Shown here: piece after piece, positions 26,614-36,876 of the stretch | Layout: every line of letters begins with the position of its first letter | How positions within the stretch are numbered: position 1 is the first letter of the stretch | Assembly (NCBI GenBank): GCA_902167985.1 | Contig: CABHNZ010000030.1 | Span: forward strand, 1-46,646 | DNA from: Shinella sp. UYSO24 | GTDB lineage: Bacteria; Pseudomonadota; Alphaproteobacteria; Rhizobiales; Rhizobiaceae | Direction: 5' to 3' | Length of the DNA stretch: 46,646 nucleotides | Notes under the pieces: generated by a model | What the model was told of the DNA's origin: nothing | The model's database searches: none | Seen by the model: only the letters and a program-made list of their open reading frames with translations | Program-made: the position numbers and the translations under genes

Positions 26614-28195
26614 CAATTTACGGAAGAAGCATCCCGGCCATCGGGGCGCTTGTCGCAGGACTTGCGCTGGCCGCACCGGCTTTGGCTGAAACGACGATCA
26701 CGGCGGTTATGCAGGCGCCTTTGCGCACGCTCGATCCCGAGATCAGCACGGCGCAGATCGTCCGCACCCACGGTTTCATGGTGTTCGACACGCTGCTCGG
26801 CATGGATGCTCAATATCGCCCGCAACCGCAAATGGCCGACTATGTCGTTTCTGACGACAAGATGACTTATACGCTGACGCTGCGTGACGGTCTCAAATGG
26901 CATGACGGGTCGGCAGTCACGGCAGACGATTGCGTCGCTTCGCTGAAGCGCTGGGCCGAGAACGACAGTGCCGGTCGCACGCTGATGGCGCATGTCGCCT
27001 CACTCGAAGCCATCTCCGACAAGCAGATCGTCCTCAAGCTTTCCAAGCCGTTCGGTCAGGTGCTCGAGCTTCTCGCCAAGCCGTCGCCGATCCCCCCTTT
27101 CATGATGCCGAAACGTCTGGCGGAAACGCCGAAGGGCCAGCAGATCACCGAGATGGATGGCTCCGGTCCATTCAAGTTCGTCGCCAGCGAATACCGTCCG
27201 GGCGATCAGGCCGTCTATGTCAAAAACACCGATTACGTGCCGCGTTCCGAACCGATGAGCTGGACGGCCGGCGGCAAGGTTGTCAATGTCGACAAGGTCG
27301 TGTGGAAGGCGATGCCGGACATGCAGACCTCGATCAACGCGCTGCAGTCCGGTGATGTCGATCTGATCGAGCAAGTCACGACTGACTGGTGCCTCTCCTT
27401 GAGGCGAACGCGGATGTCAAGGTCGGCATTCTCAATCCGCTCGGCAGCCAGGTGACCGGGTTGTTCAACCATCTGATCCCGCCTTTCAACAATCCCGATA
27501 TCCGCAAAGCGGCCATGTATGCACTGGATCAGAGCCAGCTGATGCAAACCGCAATCGGAACGCCTGACTACTACAAGCTTTGCGCTTCCGATTATGGCTG
27601 CGACGTGCCGCTGGCCTCCAACGCCGGTTCGGAATACCTGTCCGGCTCCGCCGACGAGCGCATGGCAAAGGCCAAGGACCTGTTGAAAAAGGCCGGTTAC
27701 GATGGCACGCCGGTGCTGATGATGCAGCCGACGGATCTGACGGTTCTCAGCACCCAGCCGATCGTCGCCGCCGAGCGGCTGCGGGAGGCCGGCTTCAAGG
27801 TCGATGTCGCTTCGATGGATTGGGCAACGCTGCAGTCGCGCAAGAACAGCACCGCGGCCGTCAAGGATGGCGGCTGGAACATGTTCTTCACCTACTGGGG
27901 CGTCACCGGCATCTGGAACCCGCTCGTCAACGTGCTCCTTGATGGTACGGGCAAGGATGGTACGGCATGGTCCGGCTGGCCGAAGAATGACGAAGTTCCG
28001 AAGCTGCGTGCCGCCTATCTCGTCGCGTCCAGCCTCGATGAGCAGAAGAAGATCGCATCGCAGATCCAGAAGATCGCCTATGACGACGGCTTTTACTACA
28101 ATGCCGGCGAATTCCAGTCGGTTGCCGCGTGGCGTTCCGATGTGACTGATCTGCAGAAGGCGCCGATCACGATCTTCTGGGGCGTCAAGAAGTAA
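26610..28195 (+). pseudogene. ABC transporter substrate-binding protein, family 5 (peptide/nickel type), frameshifted
   Basis: About 528 residues over two frames. A Sec signal peptide with cleavage near residue 26 (AAPALA-ET) exports it to the periplasm; there is no lipobox. SBP_bac_5 features follow: TLDPEISTAQIV, 'YTLTLRDGLKWHDGSAVTA' and 'GSGPFKFVASEYRPGD'. At 27381-27390 GACTGGTG breaks the frame; GACCTGGTG gives DLVPLLEANADVK. The second part ends ITIFWGVKK, typical of the family. It has a strong GGAGAGG ribosome-binding site. The protein captures a peptide, opine or similar ligand and delivers it to the two permeases encoded next. Confidence 0.9.
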
Positions 28196-28208
28196 CTCCG
28201 ACCATAAT

Positions 28209-28231
28209 GCGGGCAGTGCGACACTGCCCGC
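28209..28231 (+). terminator. strong stem-loop between binding-protein and permease genes
   Basis: GCGGGCAGTG and CACTGCCCGC form a perfect 10-bp stem with the 3-base loop CGA, fourteen bases after the binding-protein stop. There is no T-run, and the permease gene follows 29 bases later, so it more likely protects the upstream mRNA from 3' decay, or partly attenuates, than fully terminates. Such structures explain why binding proteins are made in excess over their permeases. Confidence 0.7.
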
Positions 28232-28259
28232 AGCAGTTGCCGGCCAAAAAGGGACGCCG

Positions 28260-29203
28260 ATGATCTATTATTTCGTAAGAAGAGTGTTGATGGCGATACC
28301 CGTCATGTTCTTCGTGGCGTTGTTCGTGTTTCTGATGCTGCGCCTAACCCCGGGGGATCCGGCCCAGGCAATCGCTGGCGACCAGGCAACCCCGGCGCAG
28401 ATCGCTGCGATCCGGCAGAACCTCGGTCTGGACGAGCCGCTGGTCGGCCAGTTCGTCACCTGGATCGGCAATATGGCGCATGGCGATTTCGGCGTGTCGC
28501 TGATCTCGCAGAAACCGGCCCTTGAAATGATCGGCCAGCGCATCGGTCCAACCCTGTCGCTCGCCGTCGTGGCGATGCTGCTCACCATTGTCATCTCGCT
28601 ACCGCTTGGTGTGATGGCGGCTTGGCGTCATGGCGGTCTCATCGATCGCGCCGTGATGTCGATTTCGGTGCTCGGCTTCTCGCTGCCGATCTTCGTCATC
28701 GGCTATATCCTGATCGCGATCTTTGCCGTTCATCTGAAATGGTTTCCAGTTCAGGGCTACAAGCCGATCACCGACGGATTGGGTCCGTTCCTTTACCGCA
28801 TTGTCCTGCCCGGGCTGGCACTGTCGTCGATCTATATCGCGCTGGTCTCGCGTATGACGCGCGCATCGATGCTGGAAGTGTTGAAGGAGGACTATGTCCG
28901 CACCGCGCGCGCAAGGGGCTCTCGGAAGTCATCGTTCTCTTTCGTCATGCGCTACGCAATGCAGCAATCCCGATCCTCACCGTTATTGGCAGCGGCTTTG
29001 CCATGATGATCTCGGGCGTGGTGGTAACGGAGACCGTCTTCAACATTCCCGGCCTCGGTCGGCTGGTTGTGGATGCCGTGCTGTCGCGTGACTATCCGCT
29101 GATCCAGGCGATCATCCTTTTGACCGCTGGCACTTATGTCCTGATCAACCTGATCATCGACCTCTCCTATGCCGTGACCGACCCGCGAATTCGCTATCAA
29201 TGA
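28260..29203 (+). pseudogene. ABC transporter permease, DppB type, frameshifted
   Basis: About 314 residues over two frames, with the six transmembrane helices of the DppB/OppB class: the first at residues 8-30, the periplasmic loop PGDPA...LGLDEPLV...NMAHGDFGVS, and the membrane core. The EAA loop that contacts the ATPase spans the joint: 'VRTARA' then KGLSEVIVLFRHALRNA. At 28911-28915 one base is missing (GCGCGCAAGG for GCGCGCCAAGG or similar). The end PRIRYQ is typical. The stop overlaps the next permease start by four bases (ATGA). Confidence 0.9.
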
Positions 29204-30068
29204 GTGACGCCTTGACCACATCCCTTCTCACGCCCCGGCGCCGATTGATCGAAAATGTGCCGCACTGGACGACGATCTTGGCTCTGATCGTACTGGTTCT
29301 CGTGATTGCCATGGCGCTGCTGGCGCCGGTTCTGGCGCATTTCGAGCCGACCAAGCTCAATCCGATCATGCGGCTAAAACCGTCTTCCGCCACTTACTGG
29401 CTCGGCACCGACAGTTTCGGACGTGACCTCTATTCCCGCGTCATCTATGGCGCGCGCGTGTCGCTTCTGGTTGGCGCCGGTGTTGCGTTCGGCTCGCTCG
29501 TCATCGGGTTGCCGCTAGGCCTGATTGCCGGTTGGTTCAGAAGCGTCGATGCCGTGATGATGCGGATGATGGACGGTCTGATGGCCATCCCCGGCATTCT
29601 CCTCGCAATCGCAATCGTCGCGCTGACCAAGGCGGGCCTTGTCACCGTAATCATCGCCATCATGCTGCCCGAGATCCCACAGGTCGTGCGTCTCGTTCGG
29701 TCGCGGGTGATCGCTGCCCGATCCGAGACCTTCGTTCAGGCCGCCGTGCTACTCGGCACGCCGACGCACAAGCTTATTCTTCGGCATCTTCTGCGACGAC
29801 GATCGCGCCGCTTATCGTGCAGGGGACCTATATTTACGCATCCGCGATCCTCACCGAGGCCGCCCTGTCATTTCTCGGCGTTGGTATCGGTACCGAGATC
29901 CCGACCTGGGGCAATATCATGGCGGAGGGCCGGCTCTTTTTCGCGTTGAACCCCTGGCTGGTGTTCTGGCCGGCGATCGTTCTGTCCCTTTGCATCCTGT
30001 CGATCAACCTGCTGGGCGACGCGCTGCGCGATCGTCTCGATCCAAAAATGAAGGGGAGGGCCGGCTGA
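29200..30068 (+). pseudogene. ABC transporter permease, DppC type, frameshifted
   Basis: About 289 residues over two frames. It has the DppC layout: a cytoplasmic N-terminus, first helix at about 25-47, the conserved 'YWLGTDSFGRDLYSR', then five helices. The EAA loop 'RSETFVQAAVLLGTPTHKL' is followed by ILRHLLP-TTIAPLIVQ once the joint at 29788-29792 is corrected (CTGCGACG for CTGCCGACG). The tail 'LSINLLGDALRDRLDP' is characteristic. It forms a heterodimeric channel with the preceding permease. The end of the gene meets the ATPase ATG at 30068. Confidence 0.9.
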
Positions 30069-31733
30069 TGGCGCAGGACACGAGCAAGGCGGCACCCGTT
30101 CTGTCGGTTCGCGGATTGAAGGTGGCGACGAGGGGAAAGCGCCCATCCACCATTTTGCATGGGATCGATTTTGACATCTATCCGGGCGAGACCGTCTGCC
30201 TTGTCGGAGAGTCCGGCTCTGGCAAGTCGGTGACGTCGCTCGTGACGATGGATCTTCTGCCGAAAGAGGAATTGCAGGCTATCGACGGTGAAGTTCTGCT
30301 GAATGGCGAGGATATCCTGAAGGCAACCGCGGCGCGGACGAAGGCCCTCCGCGGTGCTGATATGGCGATGATCTTCCAGGAGCCGATGACGGCGCTCAAC
30401 CCGGTTCTGACCATCGGCCTGCAGATGGACGAGGTCTATCAGGCCCATACTGCGCTGTCGGCCGCAGCACGCAGGAAAGCGGCGCTCGACGTGTTCGGAT
30501 CCGTGCATCTTCCGGACCCGCCGCGGATCTATGACAGCTATCCTCATCAGCTCTCCGGCGGCCAGCGTCAGCGTGTCATGATCGCCATGGCGCTGGCGTT
30601 GAAGCCGAAACTGCTGATCGCCGACGAGCCGACAACGGCGCTAGATGTCACGACCCAGATGCAGATCCTGTCCCTGATCAAGGAATTGCAGGAAGAGCAG
30701 AACACAGCGGTGCTGTTTATCACCCATGACATGGCGTCGTCGTCGACATCGCCGACCGCGTCTGCGTCATGTGCCGCGGCGAGATGGTCGAAACCGGTCC
30801 TGTCGAGGACGTCCTGGCGCGGCCACAGAAGGCCTATACGCGGGAACTTCTGGGCGCCGTTCCGTCGCTGACGCCACGGCAGGGGCGTGAGATGGACGAT
30901 TCCACAGCACTTGTAGATGTTCGTGGTCTTCAAAAAACCTTCGAGATGGGGACGTTTTTCGATCAGCTGCGGGGCAAGCCAGCACGGCGCGTGCATGCCG
31001 TCAGCGACGTAAGTTTCGCACTGTCGCCCGGTCGAACGCTCGGCATTGTCGGGGAAAGCGGATCCGGCAAATCGACGGTTGCCCGTTGCCTTCTGCGGCT
31101 CGAAGATCCGACCGCCGGCAATCTGTTCGTCAAGGGCCAGGATATCGCCGGCCTGCGCGGTGAAAAAGCGCTGGCTGCCTCGCGGCGCTCCGTCCAGATG
31201 ATCTTCCAGGATCCCAATCGTTCGCTCAATCCGCGCCTGCGCATCGGCGAGAGCCTGATCGAAGGTCCGTTGAACCTTGGGGAAGCGCGCCAGAGCGCCA
31301 TGCAACGCGCCGGCGAGCTGCTGGAGGTCGTCGGCTTGCCGAGAACCAGTCTCGATCGCTTTCCGCATCAGTTTTCCGGTGGTCAGCGGCAGCGCATCGC
31401 GATCGCCCGAGCCCTGATGATGGAGCCGGACGTGATTGTCGCCGATGAGGCAGTCTCGGCGCTCGACGTCTCCGTTCAGGCCCAGGTGCTCGATCTTCTC
31501 TCCGAGATCCAGGAACGCCGCAATCTGGCGATCCTCTTCATCACCCATGATCTGCGTGTAGCAGCTCAGATCTGCGATGAAGTGATGGTGATGCAGCGTG
31601 GCAAGGTCATTGAATACGGCGCGCCGAGGTTCTCGCACATCCCGCGCAGGATTATACCCGCGCCCTGATTGACGCCGCACCTGGCCGCGACTGGGATTTT
31701 GCCACCGGCCAACGCATTTTGGGAGCCGCATGA
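30068..31733 (+). pseudogene. fused double ABC ATPase of the peptide-type transporter (GsiA/DppD-DppF-like), two frameshifts
   Basis: Two complete ATPase halves in one polypeptide of about 555 residues. First half: Walker A GESGSGKSV, signature LSGGQRQRV, Walker B LLIADEPTTALD. Second half: GESGSGKST, FSGGQRQRI, VIVADEAVSALD. No stop separates them once frames are restored, so this is a genuine fusion as in GsiA. Joint one (30731-30734): after HDM the frame resumes VVDIADRVCVMCRGEM. Joint two (31623-31627): GAP then EVLAHPAQDYTRALIDAAPGR; the corrected stop at 31731-31733 overlaps the nitrilase ATG by four bases, which supports the correction. It energises the two permeases on the cytoplasmic face. 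Confidence 0.9.
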
Positions 31734-32628
31734 TGATCAACGCTAGCCTGATCCAGTTCGATGCGAAGCCGCTGGCTTCTGCGCAGAACATTGAGCGCAT
31801 CGTCTCTTTCATCGAGGCGGAGGCCGAGAGTGGCGCCGAGCTGGTGGTCGTGCCAGAGCTCGCCAATACCGGCTATGTAGAGCCGCTCACACCGGGCGGC
31901 TCGATGGTCAGCGATTGCGCCAACTATCCCGAGGCGCTCTATGACGCTTGTGCTGACCTCGAAGGGCCGCAGGTGAAGGCGCTGACCGATATCGCAGCTG
32001 CCCGCGGCGTCCATCTGGTCGTCGGTCTCGGGGTCCGCGATCGCCGGCTGGCAGGCGTCATGCGCAATGCCTCGTTGCTGATCAGCCTGCGGGCCTGCAG
32101 GGCGTCTACGTCAAGGTTCACCAGTGGCAGAACGAGAAACTGTATTTTATCCGCGGTGACCGGATCGATACCTACCCGCTGCTCAGCACCCGGCTCGGAA
32201 TGCAGATCTGCTACGATATCCGCTTTCCGGAAATCACCCGCATCATGGCCTGTGAAGGAGCCGGTATCATCACCTCCGTCTGGGCATCGTTTGGCGCTGA
32301 CGGGCAGCCTGTGGCCGATGAAGGACTGTTCATCCACCGGGCCTATACCCGCGCGGTCGAGAACGGCGTGTTCTTCCTGAGCTGCAACAGGGCAGGACTC
32401 CACGGCGATCAGCGGTTTTTCGGCCGGTCCTGCGTCATCGCGCCGGATGGGCGTGTTCTCGGCAACCTAGCCCATGACCGGGAAGATATCCTGCGTGTCG
32501 AGCTCGACCTGGCCGACATCACCCGTTACCGAGCTGCTACCGGGATCTGGACCGATCGTGTTCCTGAGCTCTATGCGCGCTATGCCTCCCCGGTTGGCAC
32601 CAATTCCATTGCGAAAGACCCTCAATGA
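31730..32628 (+). pseudogene. nitrilase-superfamily carbon-nitrogen hydrolase, frameshifted
   Basis: About 299 residues over two frames with the Glu-Lys-Cys triad of the superfamily: Glu in VVVPELANTGY, Lys in VYVKVHQW and Cys in MQICYDIRFPE. At 32086-32087 AGCCTGCGG should read AGCCCTGCGG, giving 'LLISPAGLQGVYVKV'. The family hydrolyses amides, carbamoyl compounds or nitriles in the cytosol; N-carbamoyl-amino-acid or omega-amidase activity would fit an operon with an aminotransferase and a peptidase, but the substrate is not readable. The stop overlaps the next start by four bases. Confidence 0.9.
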
Positions 32629-33161
32629 CCAAGTCTCCCTGCCCACCGTTGGCCGATGACCAGTGGCCGGAATCGATTGCCGACCTGAAGGATGGTTTCG
32701 CCGGCGCGCTCAATGTCTATCGCACGATGGCACACCATCCGGACCTGGTTCGAGCGTGGGCGCCATTACGTCAGCATATCGTCAAAGATACCGCGCTCGG
32801 ATTGGAGCGCTCGGAATTAGTGATCCTGCGCGCTGCCCATCGGATGGGGTCCGCCTACGAGTGGGCGCATCACGTCAGCCGCGCTCGTAAGCTCGGCATG
32901 TCGGATGACCGTATCGCCGCCATGCGCGCGATGCCGGCGGGCGTGGACGGATTGATCGCTCGGGCTGTCGACCACCTGTTCGATGACAAGCGTCTACCAG
33001 CTGCACTTGAACACGAGCTGGCGGCTGCCATCGGCCGGGCCGCCGTGTTCGATCTGATCGCGACAGTCGGGTTCTATTCCGTCCTGGGCTATATCCTGAT
33101 GACCTACGATACCCCGATTGACGACGTGGTGGTCGCGGAAATGGTTGCCGCTCCACTATAA
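32625..33161 (+). CDS. carboxymuconolactone decarboxylase-like (AhpD fold) protein
   Basis: The 178-residue product has the CMD/AhpD helical fold: 'GLERSELVILRAAHRMGSAYEWAHHVSRARKLGMSDDRI' is the family core, shown here in pieces (ERSELVILRAAH, YEWAHHVSRARKLG). The CxxC pair of peroxidase-type AhpD proteins is replaced by YEWAHH, so thiol peroxidase activity is unlikely; the conserved Glu and His pair fits the decarboxylase/lyase branch. It is the last gene of the operon and overlaps the hydrolase stop (ATGA). In similar operons such proteins process the product of the amidohydrolase; that is inference. Confidence 0.85.
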   Translation: MTKSPCPPLADDQWPESIADLKDGFAGALNVYRTMAHHPDLVRAWAPLRQHIVKDTALGLERSELVILRAAHRMGSAYEWAHHVSRARKLGMSDDRIAAMRAMPAGVDGLIARAVDHLFDDKRLPAALEHELAAAIGRAAVFDLIATVGFYSVLGYILMTYDTPIDDVVVAEMVAAPL

Positions 33162-33201
33162 GCGGGTCGCTGGTTCGTATCTGCTCAAGACCTTATGTAG
33201 T

Positions 33202-33230
33202 CAGTTGTCCGTCCTTCAGGCGGACAACTG
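33202..33230. terminator. hairpin between the convergent operon end and transketolase
   Basis: CAGTTGTCCG and CGGACAACTG make a perfect 10-bp stem with a 9-base loop, 41 bases after the last operon stop and 38 bases beyond the restored transketolase stop. It could end transcripts from both sides. T-runs are lacking on both strands, so efficiency is uncertain. Confidence 0.5.
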
Positions 33231-33267
33231 ATGGGCATGTCGACAGTAATGGCATAACAACACGCTC

Positions 33268-35292
33268 TCAGGATTGCCCGACCGCTTTCCTTCCTGCACG
33301 TGCGACGCATCCGCGGTGATGTCGAACTTCGCGTAAACGTCGTCGATTCTACCGGATGCGCCAAACGCGTGCATACCGACGAACAGATCATCGAGGCCTA
33401 TATAGCGATCCCATGAATCTTGGACGGCCGCCTCGACAGCGACCCGGGCCCGCGTATCACCGATGACCCGACGCCGGTACTCGATATCCTGCTTCTCGAA
33501 CGCGAGACGGCATGGCATCGAAACAACGGCTGTTAGGATACCTTCCTTTTGCAAGGTTTCGCGCGCCTCGACCGCCAAATGCAACTCAGATCCGGTCGAA
33601 AAGATCGTCAGCTGCCGTTCGCCGCCCTCGGCTTCGAGGAGCACATATCCACCCCTTGCCGACAGATTTTCGGCCGAAGCCTCCCTGCGGAGCAAGGGCA
33701 TCGGCTGGCGCGATAGGGCGATCAATGCTGCCTCGCGCGGCGTGTCCATGATTGCTTCCCAGCACTCAGCCGTTTCGATCGGATCACCGGGCCGATAGAC
33801 GGCCAGTCTGGGGATGGCCCGCAACGCACTCAGGTGTTCTACCGGCTGATGGGTGGGACCATCTTCGCCAAGTCCGATGGAATCATGGGTCATGACGAAG
33901 ATTGAGCGAACCTCCATCATGGCCGCAAGCCGGATCGATGGGCGGCAATAATCCGAGAAGGTCAGGAAAGTGCCGCCATAGGGGATCAATCCGCCATCCA
34001 GCGCCAGGCCGTTCATCGCCGCCGCCATCCCATGCTCACGAACGCCATAAAGGATGTAAGATCCAGCAAAATTCTCAGGAGAGATCTCGACCTGGTTTTG
34101 GCTTGGTGTTGTTCGATGGGGGTGAGGTCGGCCGAGCCGCCCAGAAGCTCAGGAACGGCGTCGAACAGGTGATTGAGCACGATGCCGCTCGCCTGCCGGG
34201 TCGCCAGCTCTTTCTCGGAAGCCAGAAGTTCGTCCGTTGCAGCGCCGATCGCGGACCGCCAGTCCTTCGGGAGATCCCCCTTCATCCGTCGGTCGAAATC
34301 CTCGCGGCCGCTCGTTTCCACCCGAGCAGTCCAGTCGAGCGTTCGGCACGTCCCTTTGCGCCGATGATTCGCCAGGCATCGAGCAGATTCTGGGGAATTT
34401 CGAAGGGCGGCGATGTCCAGCCGAGGATATCGCGCGCGCCGGCGATCTCTTCTTCACCCGGCGCATCACTATGCGCCTTCTGCGTGCCAGCCTTGGTCGG
34501 AAAGCCGAAACCGATGATCGTCTTGCAGGCGATCAGTGACGGCTTGTCGGTGACGTTCTGTGCCTCGATGATTGCAGCGCGGATCGCATCGGTATCATGC
34601 CCGTCAATTTCCTGCACATGCCAGTTTGCCGCGCGGAAGCGATGCGGTTGATTATCGGAATCGGCCAGACTGATCGCGCCGTCGATCGAAATCGAATTGT
34701 CGTCCCAGAACGCGATCAGCTTGCCGAGCTTGTGATGTCCCGCGAGCGAGATCGCCTCATGGGTGATGCCCTCCATAAGGCAGCCGTCGCCGAGGAACAC
34801 ATAGGTGTGGTGGTCGACGAGCCGGTTACCGAAGGACGCATTGAGGATACGCTCGCCGAGCGCAAGGCCGACCGAGTTGGCGATGCCCTGACCGAGCGGC
34901 CCGGTGGTCGTTTCGATGCCCGTGGCATGATGATATTCGGGATGGCCGGCAGTGCGGCTGTCGATCTGCCGGAACCGCTTGATCTCCTCGATCGTCATGT
35001 CCTCATACCCTGTGAGGTACAGGAGGCTGTAGAGCAGCATCGACCCGTGGCCATTCGAAATCAGAAACCTGTCACGGTCGAACCAGTGTGGATCTGCGGC
35101 ATCGAATTTGAGGAACTCGGAGAAGAGGACGGTGGCGATGTCCGCCATGCCCATCGGCATGCCGGGATGGCCGCTTTTCGCCTTCTGGACTGCATCCATG
35201 GATAAGAAACGGATGCAGTCGGCCATATCCCTGAGGTGCTTGTCCTTTGGGACGGGAACGGTCTTCAGGAACTGATTTGTGAGGTCGGCCAT
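33268..35292 (-). pseudogene. tkt: transketolase, with four indels
   Basis: About 675 residues when joined. N-terminal thiamine-diphosphate domain: AKSGHPGMPMGMADI, NGHGSMLLYSLLYLTGY, GDGCLMEGITHEA with the metal-binding Asp and Asn region. Central and C-terminal domains: GGSADLTPSNNTK, 'VREHGMAAAMNGLALDGG', EDGPTHQPVEHLSALRAIP. Breaks: 34332-34336 (GACTGG for GACCTGG), an extra G in the G5 run at 34118-34122, a missing base near 34093, and one near 33305; the last correction moves the stop from 33216 to 33268 and gives ITADAVARAGRKAVGQS. Start ATG 35292 (MADLTNQFL). It interconverts pentose and triose/hexose phosphates; near phosphoketolase genes it supplies xylulose 5-phosphate. Confidence 0.93.
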
Positions 35293-35527
35293 GGTCAGAT
35301 CCTTCATTTGCCAGCGGAAATACAACCACCCAGACACAAAAGACAAAACAGCCACCGGCATACTGGCGCAGTTTCACGGGAAGGGAAGCGGGATTTCGGT
35401 CGAGGTGGTTCTGTCGATCAGGACGCAACGGACCGCGCGGCGGCTGGTTCCCTCAACGTCCCACGATTTGGGAACAGATATCAGCGCAGCCGGTTAGCGC
35501 GGGTATCCTGAAGAGCAAAAACATTCT

Positions 35528-35542
35528 GTACGCTACCGTACC
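35528..35542. promoter_or_regulatory. GTACG-CTAC-CGTACC palindrome, site 1
   Basis: GTACGCTACCGTACC lies in the divergent region between transketolase (start 35292) and the DUF982 gene (start 35625), 82 bases before the latter. It shares GTACGCTNNCGTACC with the site at 37782. The 5-4-5 dyad has the geometry of Crp/Fnr-family operators with a different half-site. Confidence 0.55.
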
Positions 35543-35624
35543 GACGGACCGTTGTGACAATTTCGCACTTTCTGATATTGCCAAATTCCTTTTAATTGCC
35601 TGGTATCAGCATTTGGGGAATGCG

Positions 35625-35903
35625 ATGCCTAATGTGGTGCACATCGACTTCGCGGTGCATTGGGAGAAGCCTGTGCATGTGGGCAAAAGCGACCTGTTAG
35701 ATCAAATTATTCGCGGTCCGGCCGAAGCGATCAGATATATTGATGACCACCTCGACGAGCGTGGACGACAGTATTATTCCAAAGCATGGCACTTGTGCCA
35801 CGGCGCACTTAAGGGCGAAACGAGCCTCGATCTCTCCAGACAGGCCTTCCTCATCGCTTTCGCGGCATCGAGCATGATCACTATGTTCCCGGAGTGCTTC
35901 TAA
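35625..35903 (+). CDS. DUF982-family protein
   Basis: From the ATG at 35625 the product has 92 residues matching DUF982: a first strand with W-x-x-PV-x-V, then 'IIRGPAEAIRYIDDHL', a helix with YYSKAWHLCHGALKG and the closing LSRQAFLIAFAASSM. DUF982 proteins are small, mostly rhizobial and of unknown function, often in several copies on plasmids and near stress genes. A TTG 12 bases upstream is possible but has no better ribosome-binding site. A second, opposite-strand DUF982 gene lies 0.4 kb away. Confidence 0.85.
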   Translation: MPNVVHIDFAVHWEKPVHVGKSDLLDQIIRGPAEAIRYIDDHLDERGRQYYSKAWHLCHGALKGETSLDLSRQAFLIAFAASSMITMFPECF

Positions 35904-36308
35904 GCGGGGACAAACACGTCCAAGGTGCCCCACTAAGCCTTTTGCGGACAAGGCAATAATGCCGTGCTGTTGGCAGTTCACGTTCTTCATCATGTAACGT
36001 GATCCCTGAAAGGCATAGCTTGTACACCTGAAGTTCAAGCCCTGCACATATTTGTTTGATCTGCGCCTGATGAACTGCATGTGCTGGGCGCCAAGTTCCG
36101 ATTTCATAATTATCTGCAACGAAATCTGATCGCTGATGCATTTGGGGCTCGTTAAAGTGAACCTTGGCTAGCACCGATAACGCGATCTTGTAGCGATTTG
36201 CGACACCGCATTCGTAACAAACAAGTGGTGTGGGAAGAAGGACAGACAGACTTTACAAAACGGGGTGCTAGAGGTCGGCTTCGAAAGAGGCGGGAATTTA
36301 ATCAAATA
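35904..36308. other. intergenic stretch, nothing convincing
   Basis: Two overlapping minus-strand frames (35697-36119 and 35881-36174) are open for 97-140 codons, but neither shows family features and they overlap the DUF982 gene antisense. No strong hairpin or dyad was seen. Confidence 0.35.
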
Positions 36309-36571
36309 TCAAGAAAGCACATGCGCTTCGATAGCGGCGGCGATAAATGCTTCCCGAGCCTCTTCGACAGATGCCCGCCGTTCTACGGCATCCGCACAAA
36401 TTACCCTGGCCAAATTGTAACGCTTGCCTCGCTCTGCGGGCCATCGGACTGCCAAGTAGTGAAGGGCATCTGCGGGTCCTCGACTTTCTCGGAAGAGCCA
36501 TAGCCGATCCTGATGTACAGGGGCGTTACCCAGCTAGGTGTCATGGGGCTGTCAGTTTTTTGGCTATCCAT
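36309..36571 (-). pseudogene. second DUF982 protein, frameshifted
   Basis: Two minus-strand frames combine into 87 residues. The first (ATG 36571) reads 'SWVTPLYIRIGYGSSEKVE'; the second 'GPADALHYLAVRWPAERGK' and ends EEAREAFIAAAIEAHVLS, an unmistakable DUF982 pattern. At 36476-36481 the plus strand GGGTCCTC should be GGGTCCCTC, giving SEKVEGPADALHY. The gene was not visible as one open frame and is easy to miss. It is only distantly similar to the DUF982 protein at 35625, so it is not a recent duplicate. Confidence 0.8.
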
Positions 36572-36823
36572 AGACGTTCTCCGTCTCCGTGGAAGAAGAT
36601 TGTTCCCGCTAGCAAGTGGAAGTCAACGCGGAAACGTTGTTGCAGTGCGGAATGTCTTCCAGCGTACAAAGTTGGATCTTTGAGGAACGTCCTGCCCCGA
36701 TGAACTTCACCTGATTATCTGGCGCATGTGGTCGCAGTGCGCGCGATCTTAGCATGATTTGAAATATGGATACGCAACGAGACACAGCTGCCGATGACGA
36801 TGTCATTTCCAGCGCCCCGCTTT

Positions 36824-36838
36824 GTCATCTAGCGTACC
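36824..36838. promoter_or_regulatory. GTACG-type palindrome, degenerate site
   Basis: GTCATCTAGCGTACC keeps the CT spacer bases and the complete right half-site CGTACC of the motif, with three changes in the left half. It lies 38 bases upstream of the Rmf-like gene, a position suited to promoter control. Confidence 0.35.
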
Positions 36839-36876
36839 GATCTCCTTTACTGGGGCGTGCATGATACATTGGAATT

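Noticed and set aside
30568..31866. 432-codon open frame antisense to the ABC ATPase and hydrolase genes
   Set aside because: It lies opposite well-recognised genes, has low-complexity Arg/Ala-rich composition and no family features; it is a codon-bias shadow.
35697..36174. Two overlapping minus-strand frames near the DUF982 gene
   Set aside because: They partly lie antisense to DUF982, differ in frame, and neither has a recognisable domain.
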